A stretch of DNA of 64,000 bases from Stigmatella erecta (GCF_900111745.1 NZ_FOIJ01000004.1:62001-126000); one strand, 5' to 3'. Numbered from the stretch's first letter, positions 43,997-53,580 are shown. A program made the numbers and translations. Notes: generated by a model not told the origin, from the letters alone.

Positions 43997-45452
43997 GGGC
44001 GGTGCTCCTGGAGGTTGTGGGCTTGAGGCGGAAGGGCGACAGGGCCCGGTTCAAGAGGAGGGACGCGGCTTGCCTGGGGCCCAGGAACTTCTCTGGATAC
44101 GGAAACCGGCCTTGTTCCAGGAAGGTTTCCAGGGCCTGCCGCTCCGGGCCTGTCTCTGGAGACGCCAGGTTCTCCTGCGCGAGGGCCTGGCGCAGCGAGA
44201 GGAACTCGTGAAGATCCGTCAGCGCCAGCGGCGCAGGGGGGGCCTCTCCATGGAGGAAGGCGCTGTAGTGGGCCAGGGTGGGGCACTGCACGCTGCGGAT
44301 CCACGCCTTGAAAGGTTCGACGAAGGGGAGGCCCGGGGGAAAGCCCGGCGAGCCGCCCCAGATGAGCTTCAGGAAGGCGCTCACATCCTCCTGATCGACG
44401 AAGGAGTCGATGTACGCCTCCCAGCTATCGTCATAGGTCACGACGAACAGCAGCTGCCGCTTCGTCCCACGCTGGATGAGGACCCATCGCGCGAAGTGAA
44501 TGGCACGGATGTCGTTCAGCCCCACCAGGTTGCGTTTCAGCCGCCAGTTGACGAGCCTCATGATGAGCCGCTGCCGGAGCTTCCCCGCGCGGGTGGGCGG
44601 TAAGTCCGTGACGAGGATCATCGAATTCTGGATGGGCCCTTGCCGTGCCTCGCATGCCTCCCGCGAGGCATCCGGGGACGTGATGGGGGCCGCCGTCCTG
44701 GGGGGCCGCTGAAGCCGGTTCTTGAGCTGGATGAGCAGGCCCAAGGGCGGGTCGATGGGAAGGAACGAGAGTGTCGCGAGGGCCGCCTCGAGGCGTGAGG
44801 ACAGCATGCTCTGCTCCCACCGGGGCGTGCTGACCGCCCGGAGGCGTGGGCTGAGGTGCTCCCGCAGCGCGGCATGCACCGAAGCCGCTTCCATCCGCTC
44901 CAGGAAGGGGGCCCGGTGCCGGTCGTTCAGGTAATGCTCGGCCTGCGTCCGCATGTCCGCGAGCATCCGGATTCCAGAAGAGGTGGCGGCGCGGTAGGCG
45001 AAGTCGACGTGCCGCGAGTTGCAGGCCACCGCGTGGCGCTGCAAGTACGCCTGAACGGCTTCGGGTTCGTTCAGCCCACTCGCGGGGTAGCCCTCGCAAT
45101 GCCCGTACAGGGCATCGAAGGTCTGGTCGCCCGTGCGCGCCGCATGGAGGCAGAGCTGGTCAACGAGCAGCGTGAGCGCGGCGCGCACCTGTTTTTTGCC
45201 GTGAAGCGTGTCGGACAGCCGGAGGTCCGCGGCGAAGATCAGGTAGCAGTCTTCCGGAGGAGCGGGCTGTTGACCGTCCCAGGGCACGCCCGCGCTGATG
45301 CCCCAGTGCGCGAAGTAGAGGTCCTCGATGGCCTGAAAGGGATGAGGCTCGCGCGCCTGGATGGTGCGGTCGAGTTCTTTCAGGAAGGCCGTCAGGCTCC
45401 CGATGGCCTCGGGATGGATCTTCGTGACGACGGTCAGTGTGCCGTGGCGCAT
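43896..45452 (-). CDS. Unknown protein between DyP peroxidase and response regulator
   Basis: A 518-residue protein with no recognised domain, no signal peptide and no membrane helix. Alpha/beta segments include HPFQAIEDLYFAHWGI, EDCYLIFAADLRLSD, DALYGHCEGYPASGLNE, then a second half with NDIRAIHFARWVLIQRG and QLLFVVTYDDSWEAYIDSFVDQ. The two halves share a theme (a line ending in HFARW or YFAHWG followed by a hydrophobic strand), suggesting an internal duplication. Its 3' end overlaps the DyP start by 101 bp and its 5' end overlaps the regulator by 19 bp, so the three genes are one unit. The last 35 residues are low-complexity and may be an extension. Confidence 0.8.
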   Translation of the reverse strand: MRHGTLTVVTKIHPEAIGSLTAFLKELDRTIQAREPHPFQAIEDLYFAHWGISAGVPWDGQQPAPPEDCYLIFAADLRLSDTLHGKKQVRAALTLLVDQLCLHAARTGDQTFDALYGHCEGYPASGLNEPEAVQAYLQRHAVACNSRHVDFAYRAATSSGIRMLADMRTQAEHYLNDRHRAPFLERMEAASVHAALREHLSPRLRAVSTPRWEQSMLSSRLEAALATLSFLPIDPPLGLLIQLKNRLQRPPRTAAPITSPDASREACEARQGPIQNSMILVTDLPPTRAGKLRQRLIMRLVNWRLKRNLVGLNDIRAIHFARWVLIQRGTKRQLLFVVTYDDSWEAYIDSFVDQEDVSAFLKLIWGGSPGFPPGLPFVEPFKAWIRSVQCPTLAHYSAFLHGEAPPAPLALTDLHEFLSLRQALAQENLASPETGPERQALETFLEQGRFPYPEKFLGPRQAASLLLNRALSPFRLKPTTSRSTAHVIPRKMAVLRAPGTGATRPSRSSPAASPSEVG

Positions 45453-45898
45453 GCTGCTTCCCCCAAGCCGAAGAGCAGTGTGGTGTGCGAGAGGCGCGAG
45501 GCCTGGCGGGCCACTTCCGGCCGTGAGGCTGGCCGCGCGGCCCGCTGCACGTGGGTGCTGGTGAGCACCCGGTTCACCAAGCTTCCGAACTCCTCCAGCG
45601 TGCAGCTCTTGGAAACGAACTGGATGCCCGGCTCATGCGGGTTGCCCGAGGAGCTGTGGAGGATGATGGGGATGCCCTGCAGGCGCGCATCTGCGTGGAG
45701 CTGGTGGCATAGCTCCACCCCGTCCATGCGCGGCATCATCCAGTCGGTGACCACCAGGTCGGGCGCCTTCTGCCGGGCGATGGACAGGGCCTCTTGTCCA
45801 TCGTGCGCGATCAGCACGCGGTGGTTCATCTGCTCCAGCACCTCCATGAAGAGGTCGAGCAGATCTTGTTCATCGTCTACGAGGAGAATCGTGCTCAT
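45434..45898 (-). CDS. Response regulator heading the DyP operon
   Basis: A 154-residue receiver with ILLVDDEQDLL (acidic pair 8-9), phospho-acceptor Asp52 in LVVTDWMMPRMDG, the switch Ser in IILHSSSGN and the Lys in VSKSCTLEEF. The C-terminal 35 residues are not a DNA-binding domain but a Arg/Ala/Ser-rich tail. The site AAGGGGTGATGTC precedes ATG 45898. It overlaps the next gene by 19 bp. The gene is divergent from the large kinase-cyclase gene; no cognate kinase is adjacent. Confidence 0.9.
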   Translation of the reverse strand: MSTILLVDDEQDLLDLFMEVLEQMNHRVLIAHDGQEALSIARQKAPDLVVTDWMMPRMDGVELCHQLHADARLQGIPIILHSSSGNPHEPGIQFVSKSCTLEEFGSLVNRVLTSTHVQRAARPASRPEVARQASRLSHTTLLFGLGEAACATAH

Positions 45899-46131
45899 GA
45901 CATCACCCCTTCTTTCTTAAGGTCTCTCCATATGGAAGGAGTGTGGTGCTTCCTGGTGTGATGTGCGCAAGACCAAGGGCCGGCGGGACGGCAAGCGCTT
46001 TCATCCGCCTGTCCTGGGCAAACCCATTCAGGGAACGGTTGCCTGCCAGCTGTTGCGTGGGTGGACGGACCTTAACCTTTCATCAGGCGCCACGCCGGAT
46101 GGTTTGTCAGGGCACACCAGAGGGCGAAGCA

Positions 46132-49100
46132 ATGCGTCAGGACAGCATGGAATCAGATGAATCAGGGGAACTCGACGACGCTTTTCTGCGGCAGGTAGCC
46201 CATGTGCCCGTTCCCCTGCGGTTGCCTGTTCGCGGGGAGTTCCTGGGTGGGCAAGAGGGGCGCCGGTTCGAGATCCTCGAGCAGCTAGGTGGGGGCTCGA
46301 TGGGCCTGGTTTTCCGTGCCCGGGACCACGAGCTTCAGCGCGTGGTGGCCCTCAAGTTCTTGCATCCCCGGGAAGAGGTTCCCGAGGCGCCGCTGAGAGC
46401 CCTGCTCCGGCAAGAGGCGAAAGCCATCGCGCAGCTCGACCACGAGAACATCGTCCGCATCTTCGATGTGGCCGAATGGACGGGGGAGTCCTGGGAGTCC
46501 AAGGTCCCCTTCCTGATCATGGAGTGCCTGAGCGGCGAGCCCCTCTCCGCCCTGATGTCGAGAGAGCCGCTCCCCCTGCGCCGCTGCATCGGAATCCTGC
46601 GGGAGGTGGCGGCGGGCCTGGCCCATGCGCACGCGCACCACATCGTCCACCGGGACCTCAAGCCGGGCAACGTCTTCATCACCCAGACCGGGCAGGTGAA
46701 ACTGCTCGACTTTGGGCTGGCCTATCTGACGGCGGCCGTTTTCCCGTCCGCCCCGCACCTGCCCGCCGCGGGGACCCCCGCCTACATGGCCCCAGAGCAG
46801 TGGCGGGGACAGGAGCAGGACGCGCGCGCCGACATCTGGGCCGCGGGGATCATGTTCTTCGAGATGCTCACGGGGGAGCTGCCCTGCCCGGAGCCGAGCC
46901 TCGCGGGGCTGCGGGAGTGGGCCCTGTCGGAGAAGCCGGTGCCCTCGATTCGAGAGCGGCGCCCGGAGCTCCCCGAGGAGGTGGATCACCTCCTGGCCGC
47001 CATGCTGGCCAAAGCTCCTCAGCAGCGGCTGGCCAGCGCGGCCAGATTCGAGGAGCGCTTGCGCCACATCGAGGCGGGGGTGACGCCCTGGAACGTCGAG
47101 CTTGCGAGCCTGGGACCGCAGCGCCGCCAGGTCACTCTGGTGGCGTGCTGGCTGGCGGACCTCTCGGGCCTCGCGGAGCACCTGGATTCCGAGGACTTCG
47201 GCGAGCTGGAGGGGGCCTTTCACCAGGCCAGCTCGGAAGTGCTCCTGCAGCACGGCGGCTCCATCACCACGTGCTTGGGAGACGAGGTGCTGGCCTGCTT
47301 TGGATACCCCCAGGCCCGGGAAGACGACCCGGAGAAGGCTGCCCGCGCGGCACTTCACCTGGCCATGCACCTGGGGACCGCCATCCAGCAGAAGCTGCCG
47401 TACTTGCCCCGCCGGAAGCTGACCGTGAAGGTGGGGCTGCATACGGACACGGTGGTGTTGGACAACCTTCCGCCCGGGCCCCAAGGCCGGGCCGCCGCGC
47501 TCCAGGGGGAGGCGCCGAAGGTGGCCTTCTGGCTGGCCCGGCAGGCCGCCCCCGACACCGTGTGTCTGAGCCATACCGCCTGGCTCCTCGTGAAGGCCGC
47601 GTTCCGCATGGAGCCGATGGGCGTCCGCTCCTTCCAGGGGCTGTCCGGAGAGGTGAAGGGCGCGCTCTACCGCCTGGCCGAGGAGAAGCGCACCACGAGC
47701 CGCTTCGAGCAGGCCCACGAAACAGGAGGGCTCACGCCCCTGGTGGGCCGGGAGGAGGAACTCCGGCGGCTGCTGGAGTCCTGGGCGCAGGCCCGGCAGG
47801 GGGAGGGGGCCTTCGTTCTCGTGCAGGGAGAGGCGGGGATCGGCAAGTCACGCCTCCTCCGGGAGTTGCGTGAGCGGATCCACCTGGAGGAGTGCAGCCG
47901 TCTGCACGTGCAATGCTGGGCCCAGTTCAGCAACAGCGCCTTGCGTCCCATCATCGAGCTGCTGCTGGCCATGCTGAAGCTTCATCCCGACGGCAACCCC
48001 CAGTCCAGCTTGCGCAAGCTGCGGGGCCGCATGGGCGCGGTGGGGCTCCCCGCAGAACATGTGCGGATGCTGGCCGCCTTCCTCTCCTTACCGGCCGACG
48101 AGCCGCCTCCCCACCTGCGCCTCACGCCCGAGCGGCAGAAGGAGAAAACCTTCGAGGCCCTGGTGACCTTGCTGTTGCGGATGGCCGAGGACCGTCCCGT
48201 CTTCGCCGTCGTCGAGGACCTTCACTGGGCCGACCCCTCGACCCTGGAGCTGCTCGGGGCACTGCTGAACCACATCGGGACGGCGCGGATCTGCGTCTTC
48301 TTGACCACCCGCCCAGACTTCAAGCCCCAGTGGGGCACGAACTCCCGGGTCCATCCGGTGCTTCTGGAGCGGCTGACGCCCCGGCTGACCGCGGAGCTGA
48401 TCCGGCACTCCGCCAGCGGGAAGCTGTTGCCCGCGGAGACGGTCGAGCAGCTCGTGGCGAAGACGGATGGGGTGCCCCTGTTCGCCGAGGAGATGACGCG
48501 CATGGTGGTGGAGCAGGCCCCGGCGGGGACCGCCACCGGCAATCCGTCCACCATCCCCGTGACCCTGAGCGGGCTGCTGCTGGCCCGCCTGGACATGCTT
48601 CCCCGCCAGCAGAAGACGCTGGCCCAGCTCTGCGCCGTGGTGGGCCGTGGCTTCAGCCATGCGCTGCTGACCACGCTCTCTGGCCGGAGCCAGGATCACC
48701 TCCAGCAGGATCTCACCGGCCTGCTCCAGGCGGGCCTGCTCCAGCAGGATGAAGGGGCGAAAGAGGCCCGGTACCACTTCCGCCACGCGCTCATCCATGA
48801 TGCGGCCTACCACTCCCTGCTGCGCCGCACGCGGCGCGAGTACCACCGGCGCATCGCGCAGGCCCTGGCCCTGCAGGCGCCCGAGCTGGCGGAAATGCAG
48901 CCCGAGCTGCTCGCTCATCACTACACGGAGGCGGGGGCGAGCGAGTCCGCCATCCAGCTCTGGGCAAAGGCCGGAGAGCAGGCCAGCCTGCGCTCGGCCA
49001 ATGTGGAGGCCATCCGCCACTTGAGCCAGGCGCTCCGGTTGCTGGGGACGCTGCCGGAGACCCCCGCGCGCTCCGAGCAGGAATTGCAGCTGCAGGTGGC

Positions 49101-50157
49101 ATTGGGCATGCCCTTGATGCAGATGCACAGCCTCCGGTCCCGTGAGGTGGAGAAGACCTATTCCCGGGTGATGGAGTTGCTTCCCCTGGTGGAGGACTCC
49201 CTGTCCCGGCTGCACGTCTCCACCTGGGGGGCGTATGCCTATACCTTCGCGCGGGCGAAGTTCCATGTGGCCCAGGAGCTGGCGGAGCTGACCGTGAGGC
49301 AGGGGGAGCGTCAGAACAGCCGCGAGCTGCTCGCCCTGGGCCACCGGATGATCGCCACCAACCACTTCACCTGGGGCCACATGTCCACGGCCCTGGAGCA
49401 CGTCGAGCACGCGCTGGAGTCCTCGAACTTCGATCTCTCGCAGCACCGGGCGCTCGCCGTGAAGGAATGGGTCAACCCGCGCGTGGCCGCGTTGGCCTAT
49501 GGCTCCGTGGTCCTGTCCGCCGTCGGCCGGGATGCGCTGGCCCGCCGGTATGGCGAAGAGGCGGTGGCCTTGGCCGGGAAGATTGGCCACCCCCATACCC
49601 TGGCATTCGGGCTGACCTACGTGGCGCTGGGCTGCCAGCTCCGCGGGGAACCCGAGTGTGCCCAGCGGTGGGTGGAACAGTGCATGGCGGTCTCGTCGGA
49701 GCACAACTTCCGGTTGTGGCTGAGCTGGTCCGTGTTCATCAAGAGCTGGTTGCTGGCCGAGCAGGGCCGGGTTCAGGAGGGGCTCGCGCTCCTGCAGGCC
49801 AATCTCGCCCGGTGGCGTCAGGCGGGCCTCCGGGCAGGGATGCCTTTGTTCCTGGGCATGTTGGCGGAGTTTCACCTGAAGCTGGGCCAGTTCCAGGAAG
49901 GCTTGACCGTGGTGACGCATGCCCTGGGCTGGGCCGAGACGCTCGGGGAGCGCTCGTATGAGGTGGAGCTGTACCGCCTCGAAGGCGAGCTGCACCGCGC
50001 CTTGGGTCACGAATCGCTGGCCACGAACTCCTTCCTGAAGGCAAGGCGGGTGGCTCAGCGCCAAGGCTCCGCGGGCTTTGGCAAACGGGTCGAGGAGAGC
50101 TTGGATCGCCAGCTTCATGAGCAAGGGAGGGATCGGACCAGCGCCAACCCTCGCTGA
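46132..50157 (+). CDS. Ser/Thr protein kinase fused to cyclase-like and AAA/TPR signalling domains
   Basis: A 1341-residue protein started at ATG 46132 (GAGGGCGAAGC upstream). Residues about 40-320: Hanks-type kinase with LGGGSMGLVFRA, catalytic Lys75 in VALKFL, HRDLKPGN (173-180) and DFG (193-195), all intact. About 325-510: class III adenylate/guanylate-cyclase-like domain (LGDEVLACFGYPQARED). About 540-850: AAA ATPase with Walker A GEAGIGKS (566-573) and Walker B-like VVEDLHWAD. The rest is TPR-like. The order equals the kinase/cyclase fusion family (TIGR03903-like) described near thiazole/oxazole peptide clusters, but no such cluster is in this window. A sigma factor gene follows 70 bp later. 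Confidence 0.9.
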   Translation: MRQDSMESDESGELDDAFLRQVAHVPVPLRLPVRGEFLGGQEGRRFEILEQLGGGSMGLVFRARDHELQRVVALKFLHPREEVPEAPLRALLRQEAKAIAQLDHENIVRIFDVAEWTGESWESKVPFLIMECLSGEPLSALMSREPLPLRRCIGILREVAAGLAHAHAHHIVHRDLKPGNVFITQTGQVKLLDFGLAYLTAAVFPSAPHLPAAGTPAYMAPEQWRGQEQDARADIWAAGIMFFEMLTGELPCPEPSLAGLREWALSEKPVPSIRERRPELPEEVDHLLAAMLAKAPQQRLASAARFEERLRHIEAGVTPWNVELASLGPQRRQVTLVACWLADLSGLAEHLDSEDFGELEGAFHQASSEVLLQHGGSITTCLGDEVLACFGYPQAREDDPEKAARAALHLAMHLGTAIQQKLPYLPRRKLTVKVGLHTDTVVLDNLPPGPQGRAAALQGEAPKVAFWLARQAAPDTVCLSHTAWLLVKAAFRMEPMGVRSFQGLSGEVKGALYRLAEEKRTTSRFEQAHETGGLTPLVGREEELRRLLESWAQARQGEGAFVLVQGEAGIGKSRLLRELRERIHLEECSRLHVQCWAQFSNSALRPIIELLLAMLKLHPDGNPQSSLRKLRGRMGAVGLPAEHVRMLAAFLSLPADEPPPHLRLTPERQKEKTFEALVTLLLRMAEDRPVFAVVEDLHWADPSTLELLGALLNHIGTARICVFLTTRPDFKPQWGTNSRVHPVLLERLTPRLTAELIRHSASGKLLPAETVEQLVAKTDGVPLFAEEMTRMVVEQAPAGTATGNPSTIPVTLSGLLLARLDMLPRQQKTLAQLCAVVGRGFSHALLTTLSGRSQDHLQQDLTGLLQAGLLQQDEGAKEARYHFRHALIHDAAYHSLLRRTRREYHRRIAQALALQAPELAEMQPELLAHHYTEAGASESAIQLWAKAGEQASLRSANVEAIRHLSQALRLLGTLPETPARSEQELQLQVALGMPLMQMHSLRSREVEKTYSRVMELLPLVEDSLSRLHVSTWGAYAYTFARAKFHVAQELAELTVRQGERQNSRELLALGHRMIATNHFTWGHMSTALEHVEHALESSNFDLSQHRALAVKEWVNPRVAALAYGSVVLSAVGRDALARRYGEEAVALAGKIGHPHTLAFGLTYVALGCQLRGEPECAQRWVEQCMAVSSEHNFRLWLSWSVFIKSWLLAEQGRVQEGLALLQANLARWRQAGLRAGMPLFLGMLAEFHLKLGQFQEGLTVVTHALGWAETLGERSYEVELYRLEGELHRALGHESLATNSFLKARRVAQRQGSAGFGKRVEESLDRQLHEQGRDRTSANPR

Positions 50158-50227
50158 GTCCTGCGTCACAAAAGCGGGCAAGACCCTCTACCCAGAGGGA
50201 TGGCCCTGCGGACATGAGGGAGCAACG

Positions 50228-50881
50228 ATGGCGATCGATCGCGAAAAGCTGGAGCGGGAGATCCGAGCGCTGTGTGAGCGCAAGGACATGGGCGGGGCCG
50301 TGGAGCGGGCGCTGCAGGGCTATGGGATGGAGATCATGCGGCTGATGGCCTCCTTGCTGCACAACCCGGAGCAGGCCAAGGATGCGTTCAGCCTCTTCTG
50401 CGAAACGCTTCTCAAGGGCCTGCCAGGGTTCCGGTGGGAGAGTTCCTTCCGGACCTGGGCCTATCGCCTGGCACGCAATTCCTGTTACCAGCTCACCCAT
50501 GCCTCCGCCGGGCGCGAGACGCCCGTCTCCTCCTCCTCGTTCCCGGAGCAGGCGCAGGCACACCGCTCGGACACGCGCCCCTGGCAGCGGACCTCGGTGA
50601 AGGAGCGCTTCCGGGCCCTGCGCGACAGCCTGGAGCCCGAGGAGCGGATGCTGCTGATGCTCCGGGTCGATCAGCGGCTGCCGTGGACCGAGGTGGCCCA
50701 CATCATGTGGGAGCTGGATGGGCCGCCCACGAATGCGGAATTGGCGCGCAAGGCCACGGCCTTGCGGCAGCACTTCCAGCGCGTCAAGACGCAGTTGCGC
50801 AAGCTGGCCATCGAGCAGGGCCTCATCGAGCAGGACGCGGTCCCCCGCGCGGAGACGCCCTCGCTGGAGCAAGAACCCTAG
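50228..50881 (+). CDS. RNA polymerase sigma-70 family factor
   Basis: A 217-residue protein with sigma region 2 (IMRLMASLLHNPEQAKDAFSLFCETLLKGLPGFRWESSFRTWAYRLARNSCYQL) and region 4 (LEPEERMLLMLRVDQRLPWTEVAHIM). Region 4 has an unusual insertion, WELDGPPTNAELARKATALRQHFQRVK. It resembles a myxobacteria-specific ECF-type group. ATG 50228 follows GGGAGCAACG. It lies 70 bp behind the kinase-cyclase gene on the same strand, so the kinase may control it or share its regulon (inference). No anti-sigma gene is seen. Confidence 0.88.
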   Translation: MAIDREKLEREIRALCERKDMGGAVERALQGYGMEIMRLMASLLHNPEQAKDAFSLFCETLLKGLPGFRWESSFRTWAYRLARNSCYQLTHASAGRETPVSSSSFPEQAQAHRSDTRPWQRTSVKERFRALRDSLEPEERMLLMLRVDQRLPWTEVAHIMWELDGPPTNAELARKATALRQHFQRVKTQLRKLAIEQGLIEQDAVPRAETPSLEQEP

Positions 50882-50899
50882 GCTGTCCTTCCGGGCGGC

Positions 50900-52000
50900 T
50901 CAGAGAATCGCCAGCGCCAGGGGAAGCACCGCGAACCGCGAGGCTTCCACCCACGGGGCCCACCGGCGGCCCTCCAACACGCCCCCGAGGCCTCCCAGCG
51001 AGGCGAGGAACCACGCCGCGAAGGCGAGCTTGCCCGGCCAGGCCAGTGAGGCCCCCCGGAACAGGAAGAGGACGGTCACCAGCAGCGTCAACACGCCCAC
51101 CCCCGACAGGTAGAGCACCCGCCGCCGCGAGGGCCGCACCTCGAACCGGGGACGGCGGGACACCTCTTCCAGGGGCGGGGCTTCCACGCCGGGGGGGTGC
51201 CACCCCGGGGGCATGAACCAGAAGCGCAGCTGGTCCCGGAGCCGGGGCGTCTGGCGCACGAGGCTCAGGGCGGACTGGAAGGGCATCCAGGCGGCCCGCA
51301 GCGGGTTGAAGGTGTTCACCGGTTTGACGGTGCCGTAGACGGTGGGCTCGCGCTCGTCCTCGAAGGTGCCGAACAGCCGGTCCCAGACAATCAGCATGGC
51401 GCCGTGGTTCTTGTCCAGGTAGCGGCCATTGCAGGCATGGTGCACGCGGTGGTGGGAGGGGGTGACGAACACCCACTCGAGCGGCCCGAGCCGGTCAATC
51501 AGCTCGGTATGCACCCAGAACTGATAGAGCGTGTTGAGCGCCACGGCCGTGGCGAACATGGCGGGCGGAAAGCCCAGCAACGCCAGGGGCAGGTAGAAGG
51601 CCCGCGAGAAGAAGGGCTGGACGGGGCCCTGCCGCAGGGCCACGGACAGGTTGAAGTCCTCGCTCTGGTGGTGGGGGGCGTGCGCGGCCCATCCCAGGTG
51701 CGTGCGGTGCGAGACGCGGTGGAACCAGTAGTAGCAGAAGTCCGTCCCGAGCAGCAGCAGGGCCCACGCCCACGGCGACGCGGGAGGGATGTCGAACAGG
51801 CGGACCGAGTAGAGCAGCCCATAGGCCCCTGCCAGCAGCCCTCCGGCCACGGTGGTGAACACCGTCTGGGCCGCGCCCAGGGAGAGGTTCGCGAAGACGT
51901 CCGTCCCCCGAAAGACACGGCGGCCGCTCAGGCGCCCCGCCAGCCATTCGAGGCCCATCAGGACGAAGAAGAGGGGAATGGAGAGGACGATGAGGCTCAT
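50900..52000 (-). CDS. Sterol desaturase/fatty acid hydroxylase family protein
   Basis: A 366-residue integral membrane protein. The di-iron His motifs of the family are complete: HRVSH, HAPHH and HHRVHH, placed between membrane helices, with the typical FCYYWFHRVSHRTHLGWAAHAPHHQSEDFNL block. The C-terminal part has three more hydrophobic helices. Members hydroxylate or desaturate sterols, fatty acids, carotenoids or ether lipids; myxobacteria make many unusual lipids, so a lipid substrate is likely. The gene is convergent with the sigma factor (18 bp) and divergent from the decarboxylase. Confidence 0.9.
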   Translation of the reverse strand: MSLIVLSIPLFFVLMGLEWLAGRLSGRRVFRGTDVFANLSLGAAQTVFTTVAGGLLAGAYGLLYSVRLFDIPPASPWAWALLLLGTDFCYYWFHRVSHRTHLGWAAHAPHHQSEDFNLSVALRQGPVQPFFSRAFYLPLALLGFPPAMFATAVALNTLYQFWVHTELIDRLGPLEWVFVTPSHHRVHHACNGRYLDKNHGAMLIVWDRLFGTFEDEREPTVYGTVKPVNTFNPLRAAWMPFQSALSLVRQTPRLRDQLRFWFMPPGWHPPGVEAPPLEEVSRRPRFEVRPSRRRVLYLSGVGVLTLLVTVLFLFRGASLAWPGKLAFAAWFLASLGGLGGVLEGRRWAPWVEASRFAVLPLALAIL

Positions 52001-52068
52001 GGGGGAACTTTCGTCTCAGGAAGCCTCCCTCACTCTAAGCTCCGCCGGATTCGCGAAGGAGCCATGGC

Positions 52069-53577
52069 ATGAGCGGGAAGCGGGAAGGGCCAGTGTCCCA
52101 CATGAGCGCGGAGGAGTTCCGGCGGCTGGGGCACCGGATGGTGGACTGGGTAGCGGACTACTGGGCCCGCCTGGAGTCCTTCCCGGTGCGCGCGGCGGTG
52201 GCCCCGGGGGAGGTGCTCTCGAAGTTGCCTGCTCACCCTCCCGAGGAGGGGCTGGACGGGGAAGCAGGCTGGGAGGCCGTCTTCCGCGATCTGGAGGAGG
52301 TGGTGCTGCCGGGCATCACCCACTGGCAGTCGCCCTCGTTCTTCGCCTACTTCCCCTCCAATGCCACGGGGCCCTCGGTGCTCGGCGAGCTGCTGTCGGC
52401 GGGCCTGGGCGTCCAGGGCATGCTCTGGTCCACGAGCCCCGCCGCCACCGAGATGGAGACGCGCGTGCTCGGCTGGCTGGCCGAGCTGATGGGGCTGCCC
52501 GCCTGCTTCGGGCCGGAGGAGGGCACGGGCGGTGGCGTCATCCAGGGCACTGCCAGCGAGGCCGCGCTGGTGGCCATGGTGGCCGCGCGCAGCCGGGTCC
52601 GGCGGACGCTCGGCCGGGAGGCCGAGTGGGTGGCCTATACCTCCACCCAGACGCACTCCTCGGTGCTCAAGGCGGCCCTCATCTGTGGTGTGGCGCGGGA
52701 TGTGGCGGACAGCGTGCACCTGCGGCAGATCGACACCGATGCGGGGTATGCGCTGCGCCCGGACGTGCTGGAGCGTGCCGTGCGCGAGGATCTGGCCGCG
52801 GGCCGCCAGCCCTTCTTCGTGTGCGCCTCGCTGGGCACCACCTCCTCGGGGGCCATGGATCCGGTGCCCGCGGTGGTGGAGGCGCTTGGCCGCACGGGCT
52901 TCACCGCCGCGGGGGGATGGGTGCATGTGGACGCGGCCTGGGCGGGCTCGGCGCTCGTGTGTCCTGAGTTCCGCGCCCTGGGGGCGGGGCTGGAGGGGGT
53001 GGACTCCTTCGCCTTCAACCCGCACAAGTGGCTGCTCACCAACTTCGACTGCAACGCCTTCTACACGCGCGACCGCCGGGCGCTGCTCGATGCGCTGAGC
53101 GTGATGCCCGAGTACCTGCGCAACGCCGCGAGCGCGAGCGGCCAGGTGGTGGACTACCGCGACTGGCAGATTCCGTTGGGCCGCCGCTTCCGGGCGCTGA
53201 AGCTGTGGCTCGTGTTGCGCCACTACGGCGCCCAGGGCTTGCGCGCCTACCTGCGCGAGCACGTGCGGCAGGCGGAGCTGTTCGCAGGCTGGGTGGAGGC
53301 CGAGGCGAGCTTCGAGCTGGCCGTGCCGCGCTCGCTGGCCCTGGTGTGCTTCCGGCTCAAGCCCCTGCCCGGCGAGGCGCCCGAGGCCACGGATGCGCGC
53401 AACCGCGGCCTCCTGGAACGGCTCAACGCGAGCGGGAAGGCCTTCCTCACCCACACGGTGCTGCCCGGGGTGGACGGCGCGCCCGCGCGTTTCGTGCTGC
53501 GGCTGGCCATTGGCTCCGTCCGTACCGAGGAGCGGCACGTGCGCGCCGTCTGGGAGCAGCTTCGCGCCCTTGCCTGA
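52069..53577 (+). CDS. PLP-dependent aromatic-L-amino-acid decarboxylase-like enzyme
   Basis: A 502-residue group II decarboxylase. ATG 52069 is used; ATG 52102 is possible. Hallmarks: HWQSPSFFAYFPSNATGPS, GGGVIQGTASEAALVAMVAAR, WVHVDAAWAGSALVCPE and the PLP lysine in FNPHKWLL (Lys320). These match DOPA/tryptophan/phenylalanine decarboxylases better than glutamate decarboxylases. The product would be an aromatic amine such as tryptamine or phenethylamine. It is convergent with an O-methyltransferase gene 3 bp away; a joint pathway is possible but the opposite orientation argues against an operon. Confidence 0.9.
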   Translation: MSGKREGPVSHMSAEEFRRLGHRMVDWVADYWARLESFPVRAAVAPGEVLSKLPAHPPEEGLDGEAGWEAVFRDLEEVVLPGITHWQSPSFFAYFPSNATGPSVLGELLSAGLGVQGMLWSTSPAATEMETRVLGWLAELMGLPACFGPEEGTGGGVIQGTASEAALVAMVAARSRVRRTLGREAEWVAYTSTQTHSSVLKAALICGVARDVADSVHLRQIDTDAGYALRPDVLERAVREDLAAGRQPFFVCASLGTTSSGAMDPVPAVVEALGRTGFTAAGGWVHVDAAWAGSALVCPEFRALGAGLEGVDSFAFNPHKWLLTNFDCNAFYTRDRRALLDALSVMPEYLRNAASASGQVVDYRDWQIPLGRRFRALKLWLVLRHYGAQGLRAYLREHVRQAELFAGWVEAEASFELAVPRSLALVCFRLKPLPGEAPEATDARNRGLLERLNASGKAFLTHTVLPGVDGAPARFVLRLAIGSVRTEERHVRAVWEQLRALA

Positions 53578-53580
53578 GCG

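Noticed and set aside
45943..46131. Upstream extension of the kinase-cyclase frame by 63 codons
   Set aside because: The extension lacks coding character and ATG 46132 has a suitable ribosome site and sits just before the kinase domain.
46132..50881. A thiazole/oxazole-modified peptide (TOMM) cluster suggested by the kinase/cyclase fusion
   Set aside because: No cyclodehydratase, dehydrogenase or precursor peptide gene is seen in the window, so only the family resemblance is reported.
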